This document shows, in pieces, positions 1 to 8,186 of a stretch of 64,000 nucleotides of DNA. Below the pieces are notes generated by a model. That model made no database searches. It was not told the DNA's origin and saw nothing but the letters and a program-made list of their open reading frames with translations. The first letter of the stretch is position 1. Each line of letters opens with the position of its first letter. The position numbers were made by a program, and so were the translations under genes. This DNA is from Microbacterium terricola. GTDB taxonomy: Bacteria > Actinomycetota > Actinomycetes > Actinomycetales > Microbacteriaceae. The stretch is from assembly GCF_027943945.1 (NCBI RefSeq), contig NZ_AP027141.1, forward strand, positions 434,001 to 498,000, read 5' to 3'.

Positions 1-350
1 AGCGTGTAGTCGCCCGAGGCGTTCGAGGGGAGCGTGACGGTCGCGCTGACCGCACCGCTCGCGTCTGCGTCCTTGGTGCCGAGGTCGGCGGTCACGACCG
101 CGAACTTGACGAACGCGAGGGTTGCGCCGGACGCGTTCTCGCCGGTCAGGGTGAAGGAGACGCCCTCGTTCGGCTCGAAGCCGGTGAAGGGAACCGTCAC
201 GGTTCCGCCGGGAGCGACGGTGACACTGCCGTTGACAGTGGAGGACGGCGGGTAGCCCTCGTCGGTGGCGGCGTTCGCGACCATGGGCGTGGCGACGAGG
301 GCGGCTGCGAGCAGAGTCGCCGCCGCGAAGGCCTTGAGCGAGTTCTTCAT
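1..350 (-). CDS. Secreted YPPS-type surface protein, cut by the window edge
   Basis: The frame opens at an ATG preceded by an AGGA ribosome binding site and runs off the left edge, so about 116 residues are visible. Residues 1-28 look like a Sec signal peptide: a basic MKNSLK start, an alanine/leucine core and an ANA-A cleavage site. The mature part begins near DEGYPPSS and contains LTGEN and LAFVKFAV, which match LTGEN and FAFVHFAV in the LAGTG-anchored protein at 5754-6305. The two are clearly paralogues, so a sortase signal beyond the edge is likely but is not seen. There is no enzymatic motif; a wall-attached Ig-like role is inferred. The gene is divergent from the lipoprotein gene at 570, and the shared spacer carries a TTGCG direct repeat. 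Confidence 0.8.
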   Translation of the reverse strand, partial: MKNSLKAFAAATLLAAALVATPMVANAATDEGYPPSSTVNGSVTVAPGGTVTVPFTGFEPNEGVSFTLTGENASGATLAFVKFAVVTADLGTKDADASGAVSATVTLPSNASGDYT

Positions 351-474
351 GGCATCCTGCTTTCGTTGGTGAGTCCATGGCTGCGGCCCGGCCGCTGCCT
401 GGCGCATCCGGATTGACCGGAACCGACGTCGGGGGGACACTGCTTCTCTGCCAGTATCGGGGTTCGGCGACGTG

Positions 475-491
475 TTGCGCAAATCTTGCGC
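475..491. promoter_or_regulatory. TTGCG direct repeat, 11-bp spacing
   Basis: TTGCG occurs at 475 and 486, exactly 11 bp apart, in the divergent spacer between a surface-protein gene and a lipoprotein gene. The 17 bases differ at one position from the minus-strand site at 16094-16110. OmpR/PhoB-family regulators typically bind direct repeats at this pitch. A possible -10 (TAGACT, 541-546) for the gene at 570 starts 55 bases after the proximal box. Confidence 0.45.
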
Positions 492-569
492 GTTGCGATC
501 TTGTAAACGATCGTCATGCGACCTCCCAGGACCCGCCCTCTAGACTGGCGAGCGGATCCAGGAGGCACC

Positions 570-1169
570 ATGCGACAGCGTCACGCCCGCACTCTCGCGC
601 TCGCGACGGCCGTCGCGGTCGGCGCCGCGGCGCTCACGGGGTGCGGTCCTGCGCCGTGGACGAACCCGGCCGGCTCTCCGACGCCCAGTGCGACCGAGAC
701 CGTCGCGCCCCCGGTATCGAACGACCTCTCCGGCGGCAGCACGGAGCGCGAGCTGACCGCGGGAGCGGTCGCCGCATCCGTCAACTACTGGTCGGAACTG
801 TCCATGGACCGGTGGACGGCCAACGCGGTGAAGCCGATCAGTCTGTCGCTCGTCACGACCGTGACCCCGGACGACGGGCAGAAGGTGTACCTGCAGAAGG
901 CGACCATGGTCGCGGTGCCGGCCAACGCGACCGAGACCTTCGACGCGCTGCCGCCCCAGACGGATTCCGCCACCGTCAATCCCGGGTACCTCGTGCTGGA
1001 TCCGTACAGCTACTCGCAGACGTTCAACGTCGGCACGGTGCCCGCCGAGGCGACCTACGTGACGGTCCAGTTCACGTACGACTTCCTGGTGCAGACCGCG
1101 CCGAAGTCGAAGGAGTACGCCAAGCAGACCGCGACCGACACGCTCACGGTGGCGATCGCCGCCGGCTGA
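570..1169 (+). CDS. Putative secreted lipoprotein
   Basis: The 199-residue product starts at an ATG with a GGAGG ribosome binding site six to nine bases upstream. It opens MRQRHARTLALATAV and reaches a lipobox (LTGC) around residue 26, so it is probably lipidated and held on the outer face of the membrane. A Ser/Thr/Pro-rich linker follows, then a beta-rich domain with no known catalytic motif. It resembles the next gene, at 1262, in overall plan: lipobox, linker, and a domain with a K-x-Y/V-x-L-x-K-type strand pattern. The two may be paralogues. It lies upstream of the GT2 synthase at 2106, so a role in the same envelope process is possible but unproven. The family was not recognised. Confidence 0.75.
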   Translation: MRQRHARTLALATAVAVGAAALTGCGPAPWTNPAGSPTPSATETVAPPVSNDLSGGSTERELTAGAVAASVNYWSELSMDRWTANAVKPISLSLVTTVTPDDGQKVYLQKATMVAVPANATETFDALPPQTDSATVNPGYLVLDPYSYSQTFNVGTVPAEATYVTVQFTYDFLVQTAPKSKEYAKQTATDTLTVAIAAG

Positions 1170-1261
1170 CCTCAGGGTCGTCTCAAGATCGTCTGAAGAA
1201 ACCGTCAAGGCATCCCGGATCGGCCCGAATCGCCTTCGACGGCCTGCTTACACTGCCGTCC

Positions 1262-1987
1262 GTGACCCCCGCATCCTCTTCCTCCCGTTCCTCGCGCCGT
1301 GCGCGCGCCGCCGTCGGTGCGGCCCTCGTCCTGGCGATGGCGCTGCCGACCGCCGGCTGCGCACAGGTCGGCGAGTTCATCGACGGCGTGCAGGCCGCTG
1401 CGGCCGAACCCGCGCCCACCCCGACGTCCACCGCGTCCGACGAGATCGCCTTCGACTCGCAGTTCAGCTATGACGGCTCGGTCGCGCTGTCGTCCGACGT
1501 CGCCGACGGGCTCGAGCTGCGGCTGGACGCGTGGGCCGCCGACCCGAAGCGGACCCACGAGTGGACTCCCACCGCGGAGAAGACGCTCGGCTTCGCGGTC
1601 AACGTCTACGACCACCGCGTCGACGAGAAGGCCGTCCTCACCCAGAAGCGCCGCGTCTACATCTCGCAGATCGCGATCACGTCGCAGACCGCGCAGACCT
1701 CAGGCCAGGTGTCCACGCCGTTCCGGTTCACGGCCGACCCGCGCACCCTGGTCCCCACCGACACGCTGCGCTCGAAGCGCGGCCTGCTCCTCAACAGCTA
1801 CCAGGGCGGCCTCCTCGTGCCTGAGACCGCGATCCGCGAGCTGCCGGACGACACCGTCGGCATCACCCTGCAGTTCGCCCTGACGGTGTGGGTCGAGCAG
1901 GCGGCGGACGACGACGCGTCCTTCGAGCAGATCACGATCTACCAGGACCTGCCGATCGCGATCTTCGCGCCCGAGAACGAAGGCTGA
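1262..1987 (+). CDS. Putative secreted lipoprotein, leaderless start
   Basis: The 241-residue product starts at a GTG. No ribosome binding site is present; instead TACACT (1249-1254) sits seven bases upstream, the leaderless arrangement seen repeatedly in this window. The N-terminus (SSRSSRRARAAVGAALV) is a signal sequence ending in a lipobox (LPTAGC) near residue 36, followed by a Pro/Thr linker (APTPTSTASD) and a beta-rich domain of about 180 residues without catalytic motifs. The layout resembles the lipoprotein encoded just upstream. It is followed after 118 bases by the GT2 synthase gene, so an accessory role in polysaccharide export or wall attachment is an inference only. The family was not recognised. 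Confidence 0.75.
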   Translation: MTPASSSSRSSRRARAAVGAALVLAMALPTAGCAQVGEFIDGVQAAAAEPAPTPTSTASDEIAFDSQFSYDGSVALSSDVADGLELRLDAWAADPKRTHEWTPTAEKTLGFAVNVYDHRVDEKAVLTQKRRVYISQIAITSQTAQTSGQVSTPFRFTADPRTLVPTDTLRSKRGLLLNSYQGGLLVPETAIRELPDDTVGITLQFALTVWVEQAADDDASFEQITIYQDLPIAIFAPENEG

Positions 1988-2105
1988 TCCTTCACCGTTC
2001 CTTGAGGTTCCCCTGACGCGAACCGGAGCCTTCCCGCAGGTCGGCGTCGCAGGATGGTCTCAGCGGAACACACCGCAGCACTACCCGAAGTCAGGATCCC
2101 TCCCC

Positions 2106-3548
2106 GTGTCAACGCCTCCCGCCTCCGAATCGGCCGACCAGCTCGAGCCGGCCGTCCCCGGCTTCGCCGACGACTTCTCGTCGGTGCTCGAGAACACGAC
2201 AGGCCACCGCTCCACGATCGGCTGCGTCATCCCGGCCTACAACGAGGAGGAGTCGATCGCGGCGGTCATCCAGTCGCTGCTCGACCAGACCCGCGTGCCC
2301 GACGTGATCCACGTCGTCGTCAACAACACCTCCGACGCCACCGTGCGGATCGCCTCGGACTTCAGCGGCCCGCACGAGATCTCCACCGAGCTGGGCGAGC
2401 AGTTCACCGAGGTGTTCGTCCACGACATCGGCAAGAACCCCGACAAGAAGGTCGGCGCGCTCAACTACGGCTACGCGCTCGTCGAGGGCTACGACTACCT
2501 GCTCGGCGTCGACGGCGACACCATCGCCGGCCCGCGGGCCGTCGAGTACCTCGAGTCCGAGGCGGTCTCCGACACCCGCATCGGCGGCATCTCGGCGATC
2601 TACTCGATCGATGACCGCCCCATCAAGGGCTTCATCGGCAAGTTCCTCATCGCCGGCCAGCGCACGCAGTTCGCGGCGTTCAACATGCAGAACCTCCTCC
2701 GCGGCCGCAACATGGCGGTGCTCGGCGGGCAGTTCTCGATCTTCTCGACCACCGCCCTGCGCGAGGTCATGACCGCGAACCACCAGTCGACGCCGTGGGT
2801 GAAGGACAGCGAGGTCGAGGACTCCCTCCTGTCGCTCCAGATCAAGAGCGCCGGCTATCTCACGAAGATCAGCCCGTTCGCCCGCGCCGACGTCGGCGGC
2901 ATGACGACCTTCCGCGGCTACGACGCGCAGCAGGTCAAGTGGACCTACGGCGCCATCGAGCTGATGTGGCCCGGCCAGCGCGGCGACACGAAGGGCCAGC
3001 CGTTCCACCCGAACCTGCGGCTGCGCTGGCTCGAGAATCTCGACATGCTCGTCAACCTCTTCGTGCGGTTCGCGTTCATCACCCTGCTCGCCGGCTCGCT
3101 GTCGATCAACGCGTTCGTGTTCTCGCCGTGGTGGCTCATCCCGTCGATCGCCGCCGTGCTGCTGAACCTGCGCATCGCGTTCACGATGAAGAACCGCCAG
3201 ACGCGCGACGTGCTGTTCGCGGCCACCATCGTGCCCGCCGAGGTGTTCATGTGGATCCGGCTCAGCCACTTCGTGCGCTCGTGGACCCGATTCCTCTCGC
3301 GCAAGAAGGTCGACAACTGGGCGCTGCAGGCGAAGGCGGAGAAGGGCGGCGGATCGGCGCACTGGATGCCGTTCGTCATCCTCGCGGTCGTCATCGCCGC
3401 GGTGGCGTTCGTCTGGTCGCTGCTCGGCCCCGTGGTGCAGTCGACGATCCTGTGGATCGGCTGGCCGATCGTCGGTGCGGTCACCATCCTGCAGACGATC
3501 GCGATGCTCTTCCGTCTGCTGCGCCGCTACCAGGGCTACAAGGTCTGA
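2106..3548 (+). CDS. Processive family 2 glycosyltransferase (QxxRW type, CslA-like)
   Basis: This 480-residue membrane protein is predicted to polymerise a beta-linked polysaccharide from nucleotide sugars and extrude it. The GT-A fold starts at residue 38 with VIPAYNEEES. The metal-binding DGD is at 136-138, the ED catalytic-base motif (VEDS) at about 237-240, and QQVKW at 275-279 matches the QxxRW product-binding signature of cellulose, chitin and hyaluronan synthases. Hydrophobic segments follow at about 310-350 and 420-475. The GTG start has AGGA about ten bases upstream. It faces a response regulator gene across a double hairpin, and beyond that lies a GH6 glucanase gene. Streptomyces cslA is likewise associated with a GH6 gene (cslZ), which makes a cellulose-like glucan a reasonable guess. 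The actual product cannot be read from sequence. Confidence 0.85.
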   Translation: MSTPPASESADQLEPAVPGFADDFSSVLENTTGHRSTIGCVIPAYNEEESIAAVIQSLLDQTRVPDVIHVVVNNTSDATVRIASDFSGPHEISTELGEQFTEVFVHDIGKNPDKKVGALNYGYALVEGYDYLLGVDGDTIAGPRAVEYLESEAVSDTRIGGISAIYSIDDRPIKGFIGKFLIAGQRTQFAAFNMQNLLRGRNMAVLGGQFSIFSTTALREVMTANHQSTPWVKDSEVEDSLLSLQIKSAGYLTKISPFARADVGGMTTFRGYDAQQVKWTYGAIELMWPGQRGDTKGQPFHPNLRLRWLENLDMLVNLFVRFAFITLLAGSLSINAFVFSPWWLIPSIAAVLLNLRIAFTMKNRQTRDVLFAATIVPAEVFMWIRLSHFVRSWTRFLSRKKVDNWALQAKAEKGGGSAHWMPFVILAVVIAAVAFVWSLLGPVVQSTILWIGWPIVGAVTILQTIAMLFRLLRRYQGYKV

Positions 3549-3571
3549 CGCTCGGGGGGAACCGCGTCAGA

Positions 3572-3634
3572 GAATGCCTCGGCCGTATCTTGGGGGACGG
3601 CCGAGGCATTCGTCTGTCTGCGCGCAGGCAGACG
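3572..3634. terminator. Tandem hairpins between convergent genes
   Basis: A perfect 14-bp inverted repeat (arms 3572-3585 and 3598-3611, beginning GAATGCCTCGG) with a 12-base loop is followed directly by a second hairpin built on CGTCTG/CAGACG around CTGCGCGCAG (about 3611-3634). They lie between the convergent 3' ends of the GT2 and response regulator genes, so they probably terminate transcription from both sides. There is no long U-tract. Confidence 0.7.
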
Positions 3635-3649
3635 GACGGATGCTGATCG

Positions 3650-4603
3650 TCAGGCGCTCTGGACGAACTCCGAGGTGAGCCGGTACCCGACGCCGCGGAC
3701 GGTCTCGATGTAGCGCGGGTTCGCCGGGTTGTCGCCGAGCTTGCGGCGCAGGTTCGTCATGTGCGCCTCGATGGCGCGCTTGTCGGCCTCGCCGACGAAG
3801 TAGCTGGTCACGTACGACTCGCCCCGCAGCACGAGCGTGAGGTCGGCCTTGCTGCGCACCCGGCGCTTGGACTCCATCAGCGTCGCGAGCAGGTCGAACT
3901 CCGTGCGGGTGAGATCGAGCTCGGCGCGCGCCATGAGCACGACACGGCTCTCGGGGTCGAGCACGAGGTCGCGGTGCGTCAGCGTGTGCGGGCCGAGGGT
4001 GATGGCCGAGCCGTTGCCGCCGGCGGCGGCGGCATCCGGTGCGGTCGTACCCGCCGCGGCGGGCGCGGCGACATCGGCCGCGTCGGGCATCGGGAGCGGC
4101 TCCGGAGCGAGCGGCTCGGGGGCGCGCACGAGCGGGATGCCGGCGGTGGCGGTGCGGACGCCGGGGAACGACGGGCCGACCTGGTCCTGACGGGGTGCCG
4201 CGGGGGCAGCCGCCGCGCCGAGGCGGGGGCGCCGGAGCAGAGCGTCGATCCGCGCGCGCAGCTCGCGCGGGCGGAACGGCTTGTTGATGTACTCGTCGGC
4301 GCCGGCGCCGAGGCCCAGCACGACGTCGGCCTCATCCTCGAGCCCGGTGAGCATGATGATGTAGGTGTCGCTCTGCGCACGGATGCGGCGGGCCGCCTCG
4401 AAGCCGTCGATGCCGGGCATGTTGACGTCGAGGGTCGTGATCAGCGGCTGGTACTGCGCGACGGCGCGTACGCCGTCGATGCCGTTGCCGACGGACACCG
4501 TGGAGAACCCCATCGCCTCGAGCACTTCCACGAGCAGGTGCCGGATGTCGGGGTCGTCCTCGACGATCACCGCCGTCCTGAGCTGCGCAGTGAAGTCAGT
4601 CAT
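3650..4603 (-). CDS. OmpR/PhoB-family response regulator with long linker
   Basis: This 317-residue protein has a receiver domain at about 10-120 with the acidic pair D16/D17, phospho-acceptor D59 (TTLDVNMPG) and K108 (NKPF). A Pro/Ala-rich linker of roughly 85 residues leads to a winged-helix DNA-binding domain whose recognition region reads EADKRAIEAHMTNLRRKLG. That region is nearly identical in the regulator at 15188-15982, so both may bind the same sites. The ATG at 4603 (MTDFTAQL) is preferred over one 39 bases upstream because a GGAG lies before it and because the intervening DNA contains a 12-mer (4625-4636) repeated upstream of another gene. No kinase gene is adjacent; the GH6 gene is upstream on the same strand. 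Confidence 0.9.
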   Translation of the reverse strand: MTDFTAQLRTAVIVEDDPDIRHLLVEVLEAMGFSTVSVGNGIDGVRAVAQYQPLITTLDVNMPGIDGFEAARRIRAQSDTYIIMLTGLEDEADVVLGLGAGADEYINKPFRPRELRARIDALLRRPRLGAAAAPAAPRQDQVGPSFPGVRTATAGIPLVRAPEPLAPEPLPMPDAADVAAPAAAGTTAPDAAAAGGNGSAITLGPHTLTHRDLVLDPESRVVLMARAELDLTRTEFDLLATLMESKRRVRSKADLTLVLRGESYVTSYFVGEADKRAIEAHMTNLRRKLGDNPANPRYIETVRGVGYRLTSEFVQSA

Positions 4604-4624
4604 AGGGTGGGTCTCCGAAGGGGC

Positions 4625-4636
4625 TGGTATATCGGT
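4625..4636 (-). promoter_or_regulatory. Shared 12-mer upstream of the response regulator
   Basis: TGGTATATCGGT (ACCGATATACCA on the gene strand) occurs here, just upstream of the response regulator start, and again at 12323-12334, upstream of a Tat-exported protein gene on the same strand. An AT-rich 12-mer recurring in two intergenic regions of a G+C-rich genome is unlikely by chance. It may be a promoter element (the -10 region reading TATACC) or a regulator site. Confidence 0.35.
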
Positions 4637-4663
4637 GCCCATGCTACACAGGGCATGGTGCGG

Positions 4664-5701
4664 TCACCGTGCGTCACGCGTCAGGTCCACAGCCGCGTCG
4701 GGCCACCATCGGCCGGCGGCGGGGCCGCCGTTGCAGGGGCCGTCGCTCTCGCCCGGCGCCTTGATCCACAGGTTGGTGTCGACGACGTCGTCGCCGAACG
4801 TGCCGCCCGGCTCGCCGACGAGGCGTCCAGGCGGGTTGCACCACTCTCCGTCGCTGCCGGCGCCGCTGCGTGACGTGTCGATGAGCGCATGCCCCGCACC
4901 GAGCGCCGCGGCGAGCGCGTGCGCGTAGACGAACTCGTCGCCGGCGCTGTTGTAGTTCGAGACGTTGGTGGCGAAGCCGCGCACCTGGTCGATCAAGCCC
5001 GTCTGGGCGATGATGTCGGCCATGTCGGCGGCGCTGTGCCAGGTGGAGTGGCCCCCGTCGAGGTAGATCCACGGCTCGCTGGGCGAGAGCGCGGCGACGG
5101 CGGCGGTGAGCTGGCGGGTGCGGTCGTCGAGGTTGCCGCACTCGGGTGCGAGCGCGAGGCTGTCCGGCTCGAGCACGACGATGCGCTGCAGGTCGCGGGC
5201 GAGGGTGAGCGCCTCGCCGATCTCGGCGGTCCACGTGCCGTAGTCGTCCTCGTCGAGGCCGCCGGCGGAGTGGTTGCCGCAGTCGCGGCCGGGGAGGCCG
5301 TAGATGACGATCGCGAGCGCGGCGTTCTGCGCGCGGGCCTGCGCGGCGAGGTCGCCGACGGTGTCGCCCACCTCGCCGATCGGATCGCGCTCGGGGGTGA
5401 GCCAGGCTGCGGTCGGCTGTGCCGCCAGGTAGGCGGCGGCGTCGCGCTCCTCCGCCGTGGCGGACTCGTCGGCCGCGGCGATCGCCGCTCGTGAGCCCTC
5501 GACGACGACGATCTTCGTGCCCACTCCCGGCGCCTGCGCGAAGAGGCGGTGGAACGAGCTCACCGCGGCCACAGCCGCGACGGTGAGGCCGGCGACGACC
5601 ACGACGACTCCGACGATGACGAGAGCGATGACGGCGCCCCGGGGGAGTCTGCGGCGCGGAGCGCCCCGGCCGGGAGGGACGGACGCGCTCGACGAGGACA
5701 C
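4664..5701 (-). CDS. Membrane-anchored GH6 glycoside hydrolase (glucanase)
   Basis: This 345-residue protein has an arginine-rich cytoplasmic tail, one membrane helix at about 23-47, and an extracellular GH6 domain. Family signatures are LPGRDCGN (D140), VLEPDSL (E178, D180), YLDGGHSTW, GFATNVSNY, IDTSRSG (D276), CNPPGR and LWIKAPGESDG. GH6 enzymes hydrolyse beta-1,4-glucans with inversion. Its location near a QxxRW glycosyltransferase suggests it trims or releases a self-made polymer rather than digesting plant cellulose; its lack of a binding module and its membrane anchor fit that. The GTG start has no ribosome binding site. TAGAGT (5713-5708 on this strand) lies six bases upstream, which fits a leaderless transcript. 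Confidence 0.88.
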   Translation of the reverse strand: MSSSSASVPPGRGAPRRRLPRGAVIALVIVGVVVVVAGLTVAAVAAVSSFHRLFAQAPGVGTKIVVVEGSRAAIAAADESATAEERDAAAYLAAQPTAAWLTPERDPIGEVGDTVGDLAAQARAQNAALAIVIYGLPGRDCGNHSAGGLDEDDYGTWTAEIGEALTLARDLQRIVVLEPDSLALAPECGNLDDRTRQLTAAVAALSPSEPWIYLDGGHSTWHSAADMADIIAQTGLIDQVRGFATNVSNYNSAGDEFVYAHALAAALGAGHALIDTSRSGAGSDGEWCNPPGRLVGEPGGTFGDDVVDTNLWIKAPGESDGPCNGGPAAGRWWPDAAVDLTRDAR

Positions 5702-5753
5702 AGGGGGACTCTATCGCCCGGTGGGCTGAGTCGTCCTGCGTGGGTCAGGCTGG

Positions 5754-6305
5754 TCAGCTGCGATCGCGGCGCGCGCGGCGTGCTGCCGTCAGCGCGATGA
5801 TGGCGACGCCGGCCAGCACGAGCGCTCCGCCGCCGATCCAGACGCCGAGGAGGGCGGCGCTGTCGCCGCCGGTGCCGGCGAGGGGGTCGTCGGACGTGCC
5901 GACGGTGACGCTGGCGGTGCCGCCCGCGGACGACGACGAGATGGCCTCGATGTTGTAGACGCCGCTGGCCTCGGCGGGCAGCGTCACGGTGACCGGCTCG
6001 AGGGCGCCGTCGGCGGTGGCGGTGCGCGTGGTGCTGCCGGTGGACACGGCGAAGTGCACGAAGGCGAAGCTCGCGTCCTCGCCGTTCTCGCCCGTCAGCG
6101 TGACGGTGACGGTGTCGTCCGGGCCGAACGTGTCGCCGACGCAGCTGAACTCGACGGAGCCGCCGGCGGTGGTCGTGGTCGTGTCGACCGAGCAGGAGCC
6201 CGACGGCGGGTAGCGCAGCGAGGCGTTCGCGGCGGCGGGTGCGGACACCGCGGCAAGGCCGACGACCGTGCCGATGACGACGGCTCTGGCGAGCTGACGA
6301 TTCAT
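5754..6305 (-). CDS. LAGTG-anchored YPPS surface protein
   Basis: This 183-residue secreted protein starts at MNRQLARAV, preceded by a G-rich ribosome binding site. A signal peptide ends near ANA-S (about residue 28). The mature chain starts with RYPPSG and has one beta-sandwich-like domain with two cysteines (CSVD, FSCVGD), LTGEN and FAFVHFAV. The C-terminus has LAGTG, then a hydrophobic stretch and RRARRDRS, a sorting signal of the LAXTG type used by class E sortases of high-GC Gram-positives. No sortase gene is in the window. It is a paralogue of the truncated protein at 1-350. It follows the DUF4012 gene on the same strand; the upstream gene's stop lies 48 bases before this start. Confidence 0.88.
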   Translation of the reverse strand: MNRQLARAVVIGTVVGLAAVSAPAAANASLRYPPSGSCSVDTTTTTAGGSVEFSCVGDTFGPDDTVTVTLTGENGEDASFAFVHFAVSTGSTTRTATADGALEPVTVTLPAEASGVYNIEAISSSSAGGTASVTVGTSDDPLAGTGGDSAALLGVWIGGGALVLAGVAIIALTAARRARRDRS

Positions 6306-6352
6306 GGTGTGACCCCCCGCGGACTCCGGGCGGAGGCCTGCAACACGCCAGT

Positions 6353-8152
6353 TTACCCCGGGTCGCACGAGGATTTCACCGTGCTGGGAACCTCGGCGTC
6401 GATCGTGGGGGTGATCTCGGCGATCACGGCGGCCGCAGCGGGCTCGGGGGCCTGCACCCCGATGACGGCGGTGACGGATTCGCCGGGCGGGAGGTCGGAG
6501 CTGAAGGTCAGCACCTGGCGTCCGTCGTGGAAGCCGCCGCCGAAGCCGTTCGAGCCGGTGACCGTCGCGGTGGTCAGGTCGTATCCCTCAGGGAGGTAGA
6601 TGTACGCGACGGTGCGGGCGGTGCCCTCCGGCTGCACGTAGGCACCGGCGCCGGTGATGTAGTCGGGCAGGGAGGTCGCCGCATCCTCCGGTGCCGTGTT
6701 CGTCAGCGTCAGGGTGAGCGTGGTCTGGCCGGTGGCGCGGCCGTCCGCGTCGAGCGTGCAGCTCTCCCAGCCGAGGGTCGTGTCGGCCGTGACGTAGTAG
6801 TCCATCTTCGAGCCGGTGCCGTCGTTGAGGTAGACGCCCATGCGCGCGGTCTGGCGGGTGGTCTCCGGCAGTCCGCCGGCGAGGGTCGTGCCGGTGAGGA
6901 CGTCCTGGTCGTCGGCGATCGCGCTCCAGATGAGCAGGCGCCGCTCGTCGCCGGCACGGCCGAGGGCCTGCACGAGTGTCGCGGGATCGGCTGCCCCGGT
7001 CGAGAGCGCGTCGAACACGCTGGCGGCGGCGAGCGCGAAGAACTCGTCCTGGTCGGCCGGCTCCGGGTAGCGCTTGTACACGTCATTGAGCAGCAGCTGC
7101 ACCGCGTTGTCGGCGGTGAGTACGTCGCCGGAGGTCAGGGTGATCGGACCCGTGGCCTCGAGCAGATAGGAGAGCGCCACCGGGTCCATCGCAATGACGC
7201 CGTCCACCTCGGTGCCCATCTCGCGGAGCCACATCTCGCGCGCGATCTGGCCCGACAGTGAGAAGTCAGGCAGCTGGGTCACATTGTGCATCCACTGTGC
7301 CGGGCGCGTGCCGTAGATCTTCGTCACCTCGTCGCTGAGCGGGATGACGGCCTCGGAGTATTTGGGGAAGTCGCCGGACGCGGATGCCTGCGCCGTCATC
7401 TCCATGGTGCCGTCGGACGTGTGGATCAGTGCCATCGCGCCAACCAGCCCGCCGAGCGAGCGCCACTCGGCGTTGTTCTGGAAGATGATCAGGTAGTCGC
7501 GGGGGCCGTCGGCCCCGAGCATCGGCGGCAGCAGCTCGGTGGCCCGGGCGAGGGCGTCGGTGGCCGTCGCGGACGAGTCGAGGAGGCCGGACACCTCGTC
7601 GACGGCGTCGCGCACCGGACCCAGCAGCAGGTTGCCGTCGAGATGCCCGACGGATGCTGCCGCCGCCGCGACGCTGTCGGCCCCGATCCGGGCGGGTTCC
7701 GCGATGGATTCGAACAGCGCCGTGTCGATGGCGCCGCCCGCCGGGCGGAAGTCGTCGAGCGAGAACGAGGAGGCCACGTCGGCCAGGGGCGGCAGCGCGG
7801 TCGTCGCGATGTCGTCGGCGGCCGCAGCGATCGTCGAGACGGCCTCGAGCTGCGGACCCAGCCACGGCACGCGCTCGGCGGCAGCCCAGATCGGGTCGGA
7901 GGTCAGGTCGTGCGCAGCGCCCGTGTCGGCGGCGAGGTCGTCGATCAGGCCGGCGGCGCTCGTCGGATCGCTGAGATCGTCGATCACGGCGTGCACGGTC
8001 GTCTCCGCGGCGCGGAGGTGGCCGTAGGCCGCGGCACCGCGGGTGCCGATCCACGCGAGCGCCGCGATGCTGCCGATGATCGCGGCACCGAGCAGGCTCG
8101 CGAAGACGATTCCTGCGATGCGCACCGGCTTCGGGAGGACGGGTTCGCTCAC
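6353..8152 (-). CDS. DUF4012 membrane-anchored protein
   Basis: This 599-residue protein has one N-terminal membrane helix (about 12-35) and a large outside domain matching the DUF4012 family, recognisable by RDYLIIFQNNAEWRSLGG and following segments around GAMALIHT. DUF4012 proteins are common in actinobacterial exopolysaccharide loci, but their biochemical role is not established. Relatedness to LytR-CpsA-Psr-type wall-ligation functions has been suggested by context only. The GTG start has AGGGTGG upstream. It lies 34 bases downstream of a Wzc-like kinase gene and upstream of the LAGTG surface protein, so the three probably form one operon. No active-site residues can be assigned. Confidence 0.85.
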   Translation of the reverse strand: MSEPVLPKPVRIAGIVFASLLGAAIIGSIAALAWIGTRGAAAYGHLRAAETTVHAVIDDLSDPTSAAGLIDDLAADTGAAHDLTSDPIWAAAERVPWLGPQLEAVSTIAAAADDIATTALPPLADVASSFSLDDFRPAGGAIDTALFESIAEPARIGADSVAAAAASVGHLDGNLLLGPVRDAVDEVSGLLDSSATATDALARATELLPPMLGADGPRDYLIIFQNNAEWRSLGGLVGAMALIHTSDGTMEMTAQASASGDFPKYSEAVIPLSDEVTKIYGTRPAQWMHNVTQLPDFSLSGQIAREMWLREMGTEVDGVIAMDPVALSYLLEATGPITLTSGDVLTADNAVQLLLNDVYKRYPEPADQDEFFALAAASVFDALSTGAADPATLVQALGRAGDERRLLIWSAIADDQDVLTGTTLAGGLPETTRQTARMGVYLNDGTGSKMDYYVTADTTLGWESCTLDADGRATGQTTLTLTLTNTAPEDAATSLPDYITGAGAYVQPEGTARTVAYIYLPEGYDLTTATVTGSNGFGGGFHDGRQVLTFSSDLPPGESVTAVIGVQAPEPAAAAVIAEITPTIDAEVPSTVKSSCDPG

Positions 8153-8186
8153 CGAACCACCCTATGCGCGGCTGCTGTGCGCTCTC

